Origin: CAKZNE01 sp002695025
GTDB lineage: Bacteria; Bacteroidota; Bacteroidia; Flavobacteriales; Schleiferiaceae
NCBI GenBank assembly: GCA_913043285.1
Contig: CAJWML010000025.1
Location: forward strand, 1 to 43,762
Reading direction: 5' to 3'
DNA length: 43,762 nucleotides
In this document: positions 21,487 through 29,319 of the stretch, one piece after another
How positions within the stretch are numbered: position 1 is the stretch's first letter
How the letters are laid out: each line of letters begins with the position of its first letter
Notes under the pieces: model-generated
What the model saw: only the letters and a program-made list of their open reading frames with translations
Told to the model about the DNA's origin: nothing
The model's database searches: none
Made by a program: the position numbers and the translations under genes

Positions 21487-22683
21487 ATGAACCTGCTCTC
21501 CGATCGCATTCAAAACCTCTCTGAATCCCAGACCATTGCCATGAACCGTAAAAGCCGCGAAATGAAAGAAAGCGGTGTGGACGTGATCAGCCTTTCACTG
21601 GGTGAACCGGATTTTAACACGCCTGATTTTATCAAGGAAGCGGCCAAAAAAGGTATTGATGAGAACTATACCTACTACCCTCCCATTGCAGGCTATAAAG
21701 ACCTGAGAGAGGCCATCAGCCGTAAGTTCAAAAGGGATAACAACCTGGATTACAGCCCGGACCAGATCGTGGTGAGCACCGGTGCCAAGCAGAGTATTGC
21801 CAATGTGGTGCTGTGTGTAGTAAACCCTGGTGATGAAGTACTGTTGCCCGCTCCTTATTGGGTTTCGTATTACGAGATCGTAAAACTGGCCGGTGGTATA
21901 CCGGTGGAAATTCCCTCTTCCATTGATTCGGATTTCAAGATCAGCGGAAAGCAACTGCAGGATGCCATTACTCCCAAAACAAAGATGTTGATCTTCAGTA
22001 CACCCTGTAACCCTTCCGGAAGCGTTTACTCCCAGGAGGAACTAGGTGAACTGGCCGAGGTACTTAAGAAACATGAAAATATAGTGACGATCTCGGACGA
22101 GATCTATGAACTCATAAACTTTGACACTACCCACGCTTCACTGGCCTCATTCGGAGATATCTATGACCGCGTAGTAACCGTAAATGGCGTTTCCAAAGGT
22201 TTTGCCATGACCGGGTGGCGTTGCGGTTACATTGGGGCTCCGCTCTGGCTGGCCAAAGCCTGCGATAAAATGCAGGGACAGTTTACTTCTGCCGCCAGCA
22301 GTATTACACAAAGAGCAACTTTGGCAGCTGTAAATGCCGATCCCAGGGAGGTACAATACATGCGCGATGCTTTTAAAAAGAGGCGCGACATGGTTCTGGG
22401 ATGGCTCAATGAAATTCCTGGCTTTAAGACCAATCTTCCCAAAGGTGCCTTTTATATTTTCCCGAATGTAAGTGAGCTTTTCGGAAAATCGCACAACGGC
22501 CAGACCATTGAAAACAGCAATGATCTGTGCCTGTTCCTGCTGGAAGAGGGGCGTGTGGGCCTGGTACCGGGTGAAGCTTTTGGTAGCCCCAATTGCCTGC
22601 GGATCTCCTACGCGGCTTCTGAAGAACAGTTACGTGAGGCACTGCGGAGGATCAAAGAAGCAGTGGCTAAACTCAACGGATAA
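21487..22683 (+). CDS. Class I pyridoxal-phosphate aminotransferase (aspartate aminotransferase-like)
   Basis: A 398-residue fold-type I aminotransferase. The pyridoxal lysine is K237 in NGVSKGFAMTGWRCGY. Other class I motifs are SLGEPDFNTP (37-46), YPPIAGYKDLREAI (64-77), the PAPYWVSY loop, STPCNPSGSVYS (171-182) and the C-terminal LRISYA segment with the carboxylate-binding arginine. It is most like the bacterial I-gamma aspartate/prephenate aminotransferases, which make aspartate and sometimes arogenate, but substrate range is not certain. The ATG at 21487 gives the family's usual N-terminus. The next gene starts two bases after the stop, so it is probably co-transcribed. Confidence 0.92.
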   Translation: MNLLSDRIQNLSESQTIAMNRKSREMKESGVDVISLSLGEPDFNTPDFIKEAAKKGIDENYTYYPPIAGYKDLREAISRKFKRDNNLDYSPDQIVVSTGAKQSIANVVLCVVNPGDEVLLPAPYWVSYYEIVKLAGGIPVEIPSSIDSDFKISGKQLQDAITPKTKMLIFSTPCNPSGSVYSQEELGELAEVLKKHENIVTISDEIYELINFDTTHASLASFGDIYDRVVTVNGVSKGFAMTGWRCGYIGAPLWLAKACDKMQGQFTSAASSITQRATLAAVNADPREVQYMRDAFKKRRDMVLGWLNEIPGFKTNLPKGAFYIFPNVSELFGKSHNGQTIENSNDLCLFLLEEGRVGLVPGEAFGSPNCLRISYAASEEQLREALRRIKEAVAKLNG

Positions 22684-22685
22684 TA

Positions 22686-23297
22686 ATGATGACTGCAGAC
22701 AGTATGTTTACCGTTTTTGAGCGGAGTATTGATGATTACCACCAAACGGATGATGTGGATGCGTCCATGCACAACCCTTATCCCAAAGATTCTTTTGAGT
22801 ATCTTCTTTACCGCAAGAACTGGATAGATACCGTGCAATGGCATTTGGAAGATATTATCCGTAACCCGGAAATTGACAGCGAAACTGCCCTGAAGATCAA
22901 ACGTAGGATAGATGCGAGTAACCAGGACCGCACGGACCTGGTGGAAAAGATCGATGATCATTACCTGGAGCAATTCCATGACATACAGGCTTCGCCTGAG
23001 GCCCGGGTAAATACCGAGAGCCCGGCCTGGGCCATTGACCGCCTGTCCATACTGTCACTGAAGATCTACCACATGAGGATAGAAGCTGAACGCTCGGATA
23101 TCAGTAAAGAACTTCAGCAAAAGAATGAATTTAAATATAACGTATTGCGTACCCAGCAAACCGATCTCTCTATAGCCATTGATCAGCTGCTGGAAGACCT
23201 GCAGAGCGGCAACCGCATTATGAAGGTATACCGCCAGATGAAAATGTATAATGACCCGGAACTGAACCCGGTATTATACGCTCAAAATAAGGACTAA
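22686..23297 (+). CDS. DUF4254 domain-containing protein
   Basis: A 203-residue soluble, mainly helical protein matching the Bacteroidota DUF4254 family, of unknown function. Characteristic stretches are YLLYRKNWIDTVQWHLEDI (about 40-58), a conserved IDASNQDRTDLVEKID segment (about 77-92) and AWAIDRLSILSLKIYHM (about 115-131). No signal peptide or membrane segment is present. A second ATG at 22689 could also serve. Its stop overlaps the start of the GT9 glycosyltransferase by one base (TAATG), which indicates translational coupling, so a role in the same lipopolysaccharide or surface-glycan step is a reasonable guess. Confidence 0.85.
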   Translation: MMTADSMFTVFERSIDDYHQTDDVDASMHNPYPKDSFEYLLYRKNWIDTVQWHLEDIIRNPEIDSETALKIKRRIDASNQDRTDLVEKIDDHYLEQFHDIQASPEARVNTESPAWAIDRLSILSLKIYHMRIEAERSDISKELQQKNEFKYNVLRTQQTDLSIAIDQLLEDLQSGNRIMKVYRQMKMYNDPELNPVLYAQNKD

Positions 23298-24328
23298 TGC
23301 GCGTCCTGGTTTTTCGCTTCTCGGCACTCGGTGATGTGGCACTCACCGTACCCGTGTTGCAGAAACTGGCCGAACAAAACCCAAAGGCTGAAATAACCCT
23401 GGTCTCCCGGCCATTTATGGAGCCTTTATGTACTCCCTTGCCCGTTCGTTTTCACGGAGCCGATGTTACTAAAGAATATAAGGGTGTGCCCGGTTTATGG
23501 AGGTTGTATAAAGAACTCAAAAAGCTGTACCACCCAGATGTAATCATTGACCTTCACTATGTATTACGCAGCAGAGTCCTATCCATTTTTTTCAAAAGCA
23601 ATGGTACTCCTGTGTACCACATTAACAAGGGAAGGGAAGGGAAAAAAGCCCTCAGCAGGCCGGAGAACAAAGTAAGAAGGCAACTGCCCCACACTACCGA
23701 ACGCTATGCAGAAGTATTTCGCCAGGCGGGTTTGCAACTGGATTTTGACCCGAAGGACCAGCCCAAGATTAATTTTATAAGCGAAGCGGACCTTACTTCC
23801 CTGCTTCCTGAAAACCTTGATACTCCTATCATTGGGTTAGCTCCTTTTGCACAGCACAAGGGTAAAATGTGGCCCTTATCCAAAAGCGCGAAATTGCTGG
23901 AAAGGCTGCAAGCCCTGGGGTATCACTGTATTCTTTTTGGCGGTCCGCAGGAACGTAAGGAACTGGACAAACTGGCCTCCGGCACAATGAGCCGGAATGC
24001 GGCCGGAAACTTTACCCTTGGCGTGGAATTGACCCTGATGAAGGAACTGGACGTTATGATAGCCATGGATTCTTCCAATATGCACATGGCCACCCTGGCC
24101 GGAATACCGGTGGTGAGTATATGGGGAGCCACCCACAGTGCAGCCGGGTTTGGTCCATTGGGGGAAAATGAAGACCTGAAAGCGGAAATTGCCATTGACA
24201 AACTGGAATGCCGCCCCTGCTCCGTATATGGCAACAAACCCTGTTTACGCGGAGACTACGCCTGCCTCAACTGGCTGGAAGTAGCGGATGTCCTGCAAAA
24301 GGTGGAGCTGGCCCTGAAGCATTCCTGA
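23297..24328 (+). CDS. Glycosyltransferase family 9 (heptosyltransferase-like)
   Basis: A 343-residue GT-B fold enzyme of family GT9, which includes the heptosyltransferases that build the inner core of lipopolysaccharide. It opens with MRVLVFRFSALGDVALTVPV, the family's acceptor-side motif. The C-terminal domain has IGLAPFAQHKGKMWP, the strand LFGGPQE and the donor-site stretch AMDSSNMHMATLAGIPVVSIWGAT. A CRPCSVYGNKPC cluster near the end matches many family members. It probably acts at the inner face of the inner membrane. The start overlaps the DUF4254 stop by one base. The exact sugar donor is not predictable. Confidence 0.92.
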   Translation: MRVLVFRFSALGDVALTVPVLQKLAEQNPKAEITLVSRPFMEPLCTPLPVRFHGADVTKEYKGVPGLWRLYKELKKLYHPDVIIDLHYVLRSRVLSIFFKSNGTPVYHINKGREGKKALSRPENKVRRQLPHTTERYAEVFRQAGLQLDFDPKDQPKINFISEADLTSLLPENLDTPIIGLAPFAQHKGKMWPLSKSAKLLERLQALGYHCILFGGPQERKELDKLASGTMSRNAAGNFTLGVELTLMKELDVMIAMDSSNMHMATLAGIPVVSIWGATHSAAGFGPLGENEDLKAEIAIDKLECRPCSVYGNKPCLRGDYACLNWLEVADVLQKVELALKHS

Positions 24329-24355
24329 TGCTTCTGATCTTATGTGTAAACCCCT

Positions 24356-24363
24356 TACCTTTG
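24356..24363 (+). promoter_or_regulatory. -7 element upstream of ubiE
   Basis: TACCTTTG matches TAnnTTTG, 19 bases before the ubiE ATG at 24383. It suggests ubiE-porT can be transcribed separately from the glycosyltransferase. Confidence 0.5.
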
Positions 24364-24382
24364 CGCCCCATTTTAAAGGACT

Positions 24383-25111
24383 ATGAGTAAAGAGGTAAAA
24401 CCCTACAAGGGAAAATCCAGTGGCAAGAAAGAACAGGTAGCTGAAATGTTTGATAACATTTCGCACCGTTACGATTTTCTCAACCACATGCTTTCCATGA
24501 GCATAGACAAGGGCTGGCGTAAGAAGGTAGTACGAATGGTAGCCAAAGAGCAGCCCAAAACCATACTGGATGTAGCTACCGGTACTGCTGACCTGGCCAT
24601 AGCCCTTACCAAAGCTAATCCTGATAAAATTGTGGGGCTAGATCTTTCAGCTGGTATGTTGAAAGTAGGTCAGAAGAAGATTGAGGACCGTGATCTCACC
24701 CATATCATCAGCCTCAAACAAGGTGATTCGGAAGACCTTCCCTTTGAGGATGCTTCCTTTGATGCGGTTACGGTAGCCTTTGGTGTGCGTAATTTCGAGA
24801 ACCTGGAAAAGGGCCTCTCCGAGATCTACCGTGTGCTAAAACCCGGTGGTAAATTGCTGGTGCTGGAGTTTTCACAACCCTCCTCCTTTCCTTTCAAACA
24901 AGTGTACCGTTTTTATTTCAAGAATATCCTGCCCGCTATGGGCCGGCTGATCAGTAAAGATCAAAGTGCGTATACCTATCTCCCCGAATCCGTAGATGCC
25001 TTTCCTTATGGAAAACGCTTTACGGATATACTCGGCAGGCTGGGTTATCAGAAATCCCGTTTTACCACTTTAACTTTTGGAGTAGCCATGATTTACGAAG
25101 CAGTGAAATAA
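24383..25111 (+). CDS. ubiE: Demethylmenaquinone / ubiquinone C-methyltransferase UbiE/MenG
   Basis: A 242-residue SAM-dependent methyltransferase of the UbiE/COQ5 family. It makes menaquinone from demethylmenaquinone in the last biosynthesis step. The N-terminus has MFDNISHRYDFLNHMLS, a family signature. Motif I is LDVATGTADLAI (about 60-71), motif II holds DAVTVAFGVRNFENL, and post-motif II is LKPGGKLLVLEFSQP. In Bacteroidota, which mostly use menaquinone, the role is menaquinone synthesis. The stop shares one base with an upstream in-frame ATG of the next gene; the preferred porT start is 26 bases later. The ubiE-porT order recurs in Flavobacteriia. Confidence 0.95.
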   Translation: MSKEVKPYKGKSSGKKEQVAEMFDNISHRYDFLNHMLSMSIDKGWRKKVVRMVAKEQPKTILDVATGTADLAIALTKANPDKIVGLDLSAGMLKVGQKKIEDRDLTHIISLKQGDSEDLPFEDASFDAVTVAFGVRNFENLEKGLSEIYRVLKPGGKLLVLEFSQPSSFPFKQVYRFYFKNILPAMGRLISKDQSAYTYLPESVDAFPYGKRFTDILGRLGYQKSRFTTLTFGVAMIYEAVK

Positions 25112-25137
25112 TGCTATATTGCGCACGTTTTTCTGAA

Positions 25138-25836
25138 ATGAAGAAAAGTTTTCTCATACTAGCCTGCCTGTTTTTTGCCAGCTCCGGAGCCTTTGCCCAA
25201 AGGGGACTGGAAAACCTGCCGCATTACAATGACCGCAGGTGGCATTTTGGTTTTCTCCTGGGTTTCAATTTTTATGATTTCCATATCCAGGAAATTGAAA
25301 ACCTGAGTTCTGTGCCAGGCTATTATTCCGTGCGATCTACCGTAAACCCAGGCTACAACATTAATATTATAGCCAACCTGAAACTGGCCCGTTACCTGGA
25401 CCTGCGGTTTTTGCCTGGTTTTGCTTCCAGCAACCGAGTACTCACCTTTGATGTACTTTCTCCGGAGAGTGGAGAACGGGTGGAAGTGCCACGGGAGATC
25501 ATAACCAGCGCTATTGAATTTCCACTGGAATTCCGTTACCGCTCCAAGCGCATCAATAACTTCGGCATGTATGTACTGGGAGGGGCCAAGTATAATAAAG
25601 ACCTGGCCTCTAAAGAAGACTCGGAAGACGACCAGATATTCAAGATCGCCAGCAATGATATGTTCTATGAGTTCGGTTTCGGGCTGGACTTTTACTTTGA
25701 GTATTTTAAATTCTCCCCGCAGATCAAGGCTTCCTTTGGCTTTGCGGACATCCTTGTTCCGGACGGCACCTTCCTCGTGGAAGGCATTCACCGCCTGGAA
25801 ACACGCAGCATACTGATCTGCCTCACTTTTGAATAA
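25138..25836 (+). CDS. porT: PorT-like outer-membrane beta-barrel protein of the type IX secretion system
   Basis: A 232-residue protein with a signal peptide (about 1-21, ending SGAFAQ) followed by an eight-stranded-barrel type sequence of alternating residues ending in ILICLTFE. The beginning of the mature part (ENLPHYNDRRWHFGFLLGFNFYDFHI) closely resembles PorT/SprT, an essential part of T9SS maturation in Porphyromonas and Flavobacterium. The downstream position relative to ubiE matches the flavobacterial porT locus. Start 25138 is chosen because it gives a clean signal peptide; the ATG at 25111 adds nine residues that do not fit. A related porin-like protein of unknown role is the alternative. 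Confidence 0.83.
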   Translation: MKKSFLILACLFFASSGAFAQRGLENLPHYNDRRWHFGFLLGFNFYDFHIQEIENLSSVPGYYSVRSTVNPGYNINIIANLKLARYLDLRFLPGFASSNRVLTFDVLSPESGERVEVPREIITSAIEFPLEFRYRSKRINNFGMYVLGGAKYNKDLASKEDSEDDQIFKIASNDMFYEFGFGLDFYFEYFKFSPQIKASFGFADILVPDGTFLVEGIHRLETRSILICLTFE

Positions 25837-25866
25837 TCATTAAGGCCTTTCACTTTTCACAAGGTT

Positions 25867-25874
25867 TATATTTG
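25867..25874 (+). promoter_or_regulatory. -7 element just before the WYL regulator
   Basis: TATATTTG matches TAnnTTTG exactly. The ATG at 25882 is only seven bases later, so the transcript would be nearly leaderless. Confidence 0.55.
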
Positions 25875-25881
25875 TGAAGTT

Positions 25882-26646
25882 ATGGAAAGTGAAAAACCAC
25901 GACTGGCGCGGCTCACCGCCCTCATTACACAGTTACAGTCCCAAAGTTTAATAACCGCAAGGGAACTGGCCGAACGCCACCAGGTAAGTATACGTACCAT
26001 TTATCGTGATATTCAAACCCTTCTGAAATCCGGCATTCCCATTGTAACAGAAGAGGGAAAAGGTTATGCCCTGATGGACCATTACCGGCTCCCCCCGGTT
26101 TCATTTACAGAAGAAGAAGCCAACGCCATCATTACCGCAGAACATCTACTCAGGCACACCGGGGATGAGTCATTTAGTAAAGCTTATTCCAATGCTTCCA
26201 GTAAAATAAAGGCCATATTGAGGCACAGCCAGAAGACAAAAACGGATTTGCTCAACACGCGTATTCAGATCCGTAACCTGGGTAATTCTCCCGGCCCAGA
26301 CAAATATTCAAGCAACAACCTTTCTATCCTGCAAAAGTGCATCACCAGCTATACTTTGTTGCGTATAGATTATGAATCATTGGAGGGTAAGATCAGTCGC
26401 AGGACCATAGAGCCTTTTGCACTTTACAGCACCCAGGGCAACTGGATATTGATCGCGTTTTGTCGCTCCCGTAAAGATTGGCGGGCCTTCCGGCTGGATC
26501 GTATACGATCAATAAAAGAACTTCAGGACACCTTCACTCCTCATCTCATCAGCCTTCAGGAATATTTTGAAGCTTGCCGTAAAAAATATGAGACCACCCC
26601 TGACACACCTATGACGCCAGGCAAGGATAATTTTGCGGTAAACTAA
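25882..26646 (+). CDS. YafY-type transcriptional regulator with HTH and WYL domains
   Basis: A 254-residue regulator. The N-terminal winged helix-turn-helix (about 10-65) has ITARELAERHQVSIRTIYRDI, the DeoR/HTH_11 pattern. The C-terminal WYL domain (about 145-225) includes LRIDYESLEGKISRRTIEPFAL and GNWILIAFCRSRKDWRAFRLDRI. WYL domains usually sense a nucleotide- or nucleic-acid-like ligand. No defence genes are nearby, so a phage-defence role is not supported. Eleven bases separate it from the GyrI-like gene, a pairing seen often in Bacteroidota, where the regulator probably controls itself and its small neighbours. Confidence 0.9.
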   Translation: MESEKPRLARLTALITQLQSQSLITARELAERHQVSIRTIYRDIQTLLKSGIPIVTEEGKGYALMDHYRLPPVSFTEEEANAIITAEHLLRHTGDESFSKAYSNASSKIKAILRHSQKTKTDLLNTRIQIRNLGNSPGPDKYSSNNLSILQKCITSYTLLRIDYESLEGKISRRTIEPFALYSTQGNWILIAFCRSRKDWRAFRLDRIRSIKELQDTFTPHLISLQEYFEACRKKYETTPDTPMTPGKDNFAVN

Positions 26647-26657
26647 AAAACACTGAT

Positions 26658-27119
26658 ATGAAAACCGTAAAAAAAGAAGCTTTTAAAGTGGTTGGACTGG
26701 GTATCCGCACTACCAATGAGGGAGGTAAAGCTGTAAATGACCTGGCAAAGCTATGGAGCAATTTTCTAAGCCAGGATGTAGCATCACTGATACCAAACCG
26801 GAAATCCGACACTTTCTATGGCATTTACACCAACTATGAATCGGATCATGTCCATCCTTACGATGCCATTATTGGTTATGAGGTCCCTGACTTCAGTCAG
26901 GTGCCGGAAGGAATGGTAACCAAAGAAATGGAAGGTGGCACATTTGAGGTAATAACTGTTTCAGGGGATATGCGTCAGGGTGAACCCATTGCCCAAGCCT
27001 GGCAGGAGATCAATGAAAAAGGTTTGCCCCGTGCTTATTCCAATGATTTTGAAATATACGATGAACGCGCAGCCAACCCGGCCCAGGCTGTAGTGGATAT
27101 TTATGTAGCCCTGAAATAA
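26658..27119 (+). CDS. GyrI-like / AraC effector-binding domain protein
   Basis: A 153-residue stand-alone effector-binding domain of the GyrI/SOUL-like fold. Family features are KEAFKVVGLGIRTTNEGGKA near the start, YGIYTNYESDHVHPYDAIIGYEV in the middle and a final segment with FEIYDERAANPAQAVVDIYVALK. Such proteins bind small hydrophobic or cationic compounds and may sequester drugs or act as ligand sensors. It follows the WYL regulator and overlaps the start of the next gene by one base (TAATG), so the three form an operon. Ligand unknown. Confidence 0.88.
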   Translation: MKTVKKEAFKVVGLGIRTTNEGGKAVNDLAKLWSNFLSQDVASLIPNRKSDTFYGIYTNYESDHVHPYDAIIGYEVPDFSQVPEGMVTKEMEGGTFEVITVSGDMRQGEPIAQAWQEINEKGLPRAYSNDFEIYDERAANPAQAVVDIYVALK

Positions 27120-27472
27120 TGAATCAGCAGAATAAGATCGAAGCATTTTATATGTCCCTCCGGGAACCTCTGCGGGGGACATTGCTTTTTCTCCGTGAAG
27201 CTATCCTGCATGCGCACCCTCAATTGAACGAAACCTGGAAATACGGTATGCCCTTTTTCTGTTTGGACAAAAAGATGTTCTGCTACTTTTGGTTTGATCA
27301 GAATGACCGCTCCAAACCGTATATCGGTTTTGCGGACGGCTACCGCATAGAGCACCCCATGCTGGAACAGGGTAACCGCAAACGAATGAAAATATTCCGC
27401 TTTGATCCGGCAGAGGATATTGCCATAGGAAGTCTGCAGGAGATCATGCACATGGCTCTGCTCTTCTATTGA
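27119..27472 (+). CDS. Small DUF1801-like protein
   Basis: A 117-residue soluble protein. LREPLRGTLLFLREAILHAHPQLNETWKYGMPFF resembles the DUF1801/YdhG-like fold, which has a similar start (helix then ETxKYGMPxF). The remainder includes KMFCYFWFDQ and a PYIGFADGYRIEHPML segment, with a final RFDPAEDI helix. The family has no firmly known function; some members are proposed iron-chaperone-like proteins. The start overlaps the GyrI-like stop by one base, showing translational coupling. Confidence 0.8.
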   Translation: MNQQNKIEAFYMSLREPLRGTLLFLREAILHAHPQLNETWKYGMPFFCLDKKMFCYFWFDQNDRSKPYIGFADGYRIEHPMLEQGNRKRMKIFRFDPAEDIAIGSLQEIMHMALLFY

Positions 27473-27478
27473 TTTCTA

Positions 27479-27502
27479 AAATCTTGATCTGCACCAAGAT
27501 TT
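27479..27502. other. Perfect 8-bp inverted repeat downstream of the DUF1801-like gene
   Basis: AAATCTTG (27479-27486) and CAAGATTT (27495-27502) flank an 8-base spacer. There is no T tract, so it may be an operator for a dimeric regulator or a weak 3'-end hairpin. It lies between the WYL operon and the hydrolase gene. Confidence 0.45.
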
Positions 27503-27532
27503 AAGTGATCCCTGATGGTGACTTTTGGCAGC

Positions 27533-28441
27533 ATGAAAGCAATTGTCACATTAATCTTCAGCATTATGATCACCACCGGAAATTCTCAAAGCTGGCTCAA
27601 CACAGGCCTCTACCCTTTTGACCATCACTACCTGCAACTGGATGAAGGAACCATGCATTATATAGATGAAGGCGAAGGAGAAATTATACTGTTTGTTCAT
27701 GGAACGCCTACCTGGTCATTCCTCTATCGTGAGTTTATAAAGGACCTCTCCGGTTCTTTCCGCTGTATTGCACCGGACCATCTGGGCTTTGGCCTTTCAG
27801 ATAAGCCATCTGATTTTACCGGAACTCCCCAGGCACATGCCCGGAACCTCAGTACCTTCATTCAAAAACTGAATCTGCACAATATTACCCTGGTGGTTCA
27901 TGATTTTGGCGGACCCATTGGCATAGGAGCAGCTTTACAAAACCAGGGCCGGATTCAACGGATTGTTCTCTTCAATACCTGGCTTTGGGAAACCAAAAGC
28001 CGAAAAGAGGTTCAGAAAATAGATAAACTGGTACACACCTGGCTAGGTAAATTCCTGTACCTCAACATGAATATTTCACCGAAGGCCTTACTTAAAAAGG
28101 GATTTAGTGATCCAAGTTATTTAACCAAAACCATACACCAGCACTACATCAATCCGTTTCCTGATAAGGCATCCAGGCACTCCCTTTTAAAACTCGCACA
28201 ATCCCTGGCAGGAAGCTCGGACTGGTATCAACAGCAATGGGAAAACCTGCATAAACTGGAGAATAAGGAATGGTTGGTGTTATGGGGCACCAAGGATGAG
28301 TTTATTACCTCAAGCTTTCTCGATACCTGGAAAGAACGCCTGCCCAAAGCCACGGTAAAAGAATGGGACTGCGGTCATTTTGTACAGGAAGAAAGGGCTA
28401 AAGAATCTATCTTAGCTATTCGTAATCTGATGGCAGGTTAA
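27533..28441 (+). CDS. Alpha/beta hydrolase, haloalkane-dehalogenase-like fold, signal-peptide-like start
   Basis: A 302-residue hydrolase. Starting at 27533 gives a signal-like N-terminus (MKAIVTLIFSIMITTGNSQS); an in-frame ATG at 27515 adds six residues and weakens it. The core has the oxyanion motif HGTPTWSFLYR (56-66), nucleophile D124 in VVHDFGGPIG, a probable acid D255 in WGTKDE and H282 in CGHF. An aspartate nucleophile is typical of haloalkane dehalogenases and epoxide hydrolases. However, the halide-binding tryptophan that follows the nucleophile in dehalogenases is phenylalanine (F125), so dehalogenase activity is doubtful. Two bases separate it from the GNAT gene. Confidence 0.85.
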   Translation: MKAIVTLIFSIMITTGNSQSWLNTGLYPFDHHYLQLDEGTMHYIDEGEGEIILFVHGTPTWSFLYREFIKDLSGSFRCIAPDHLGFGLSDKPSDFTGTPQAHARNLSTFIQKLNLHNITLVVHDFGGPIGIGAALQNQGRIQRIVLFNTWLWETKSRKEVQKIDKLVHTWLGKFLYLNMNISPKALLKKGFSDPSYLTKTIHQHYINPFPDKASRHSLLKLAQSLAGSSDWYQQQWENLHKLENKEWLVLWGTKDEFITSSFLDTWKERLPKATVKEWDCGHFVQEERAKESILAIRNLMAG

Positions 28442-28442
28442 A

Positions 28443-28910
28443 ATGAAAACCACCGGCTTATCCTTTTCAATAAGCAAAGTATCCCCGCTGGATCAGGGGG
28501 TGCAAAAACTCATTGACGAGCTTAACACTTTTAATCTCAGCCTTTATCCTGCACAGTATTGCCATCTTGAGAGTTCTGAAGAACTGGTCAGGAATCAGGC
28601 TTCCATGCTGGGAGCATTTTGGGAAGAGCAATTGGTGGGGATAGGTGCGGTTAAGCAATTGCCAGGATATGCCGAGGTAAAACGTATGTTTGTTAAAGAA
28701 TTGTATCGTGGAAAAGGTGTAGCCGCTCAAATACTTCACGGTCTGGAGGAAATAGCCCGTAAACAGGGTAATGTATTCATCCGGTTGGAGACTGGTAGCA
28801 AGCACGATGCAGCTCTGAAATTTTACCAAAAATCCGGTTATTACAGGATCAGGAAATTTGGTGACTACCCAATCAACGAAGTAAGTCTTTTGATGGAGAA
28901 AAAACTATGA
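28443..28910 (+). CDS. GNAT family N-acetyltransferase
   Basis: A 155-residue acetyl-CoA-dependent acetyltransferase. The acetyl-CoA binding motif A is in EVKRMFVKELYRGKGVAAQI (about 78-97), with the R-G-K-G-V-A signature for the pyrophosphate. A C-terminal FYQKSGYYRI strand (motif B) follows. The substrate cannot be predicted; close families acetylate small amines, drugs or protein N-termini. It lies one base past the hydrolase stop and overlaps the DUF4180 gene start (ATGA), so it belongs to the same operon. Confidence 0.9.
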   Translation: MKTTGLSFSISKVSPLDQGVQKLIDELNTFNLSLYPAQYCHLESSEELVRNQASMLGAFWEEQLVGIGAVKQLPGYAEVKRMFVKELYRGKGVAAQILHGLEEIARKQGNVFIRLETGSKHDAALKFYQKSGYYRIRKFGDYPINEVSLLMEKKL

Positions 28911-29266
28911 TGGAACTTAAAGGTCACCTAATAAACGGCAAATCCGTTGGGGAAGTTATTTCCCAGGCACCCGTCATTACAACTATTGAAGACGGTATTG
29001 ACCTTTTGGGTAACGTCTATTACCAGGGATTTGATGCGGTGATCCTGCATGAGAAGGATATTGCTACCCGCTTTTTTGACCTCAAAACCAAAATGGCCGG
29101 TGAGATCCTGCAAAAATTTTCCAATTACCGTATACCCTTGATTATAGTTGGGGATTTTGGGAAGTACGAAAGTAAAAGCCTCCAGGACTTTATTCGTGAA
29201 AGCAACCAAGGCAAACAGGTAAGTTTTGTAGCTTCGGTAGAGGAAGCAATTATGAAGATCAGCTAA
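28907..29266 (+). CDS. DUF4180 domain-containing protein
   Basis: A 119-residue protein matching DUF4180 along its whole length: VITTIEDGIDLLGNVYYQG, VILHEKDIATRFFDLKTKMAGEIL and FGKYESKSLQDFIRESNQG are the recognisable parts. The fold alternates strands and helices and the function is unknown. The ATG at 28907 overlaps the GNAT stop as ATGA; a second ATG at 28910 is also possible. Co-transcription with a GNAT enzyme and hydrolase suggests a shared stress or detoxification role, but this rests only on position. Confidence 0.85.
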   Translation: MMELKGHLINGKSVGEVISQAPVITTIEDGIDLLGNVYYQGFDAVILHEKDIATRFFDLKTKMAGEILQKFSNYRIPLIIVGDFGKYESKSLQDFIRESNQGKQVSFVASVEEAIMKIS

Positions 29267-29319
29267 ACAATTGGTTATAAGTCTGATTAAGTAATTCCCG
29301 GTTTTAATCTTTTATACGT

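Noticed and set aside
25159..25791. 210-residue minus-strand frame opposite the PorT-like gene
   Set aside because: The plus strand has a signal peptide and a barrel sequence with a coherent operon place; the minus frame has no motif and no promoter.
25882..26646. WYL regulator as a marker of a phage-defence system
   Set aside because: WYL proteins often accompany defence loci, but the neighbours here are small metabolic or binding proteins, with no nuclease, helicase, methylase or reverse transcriptase.
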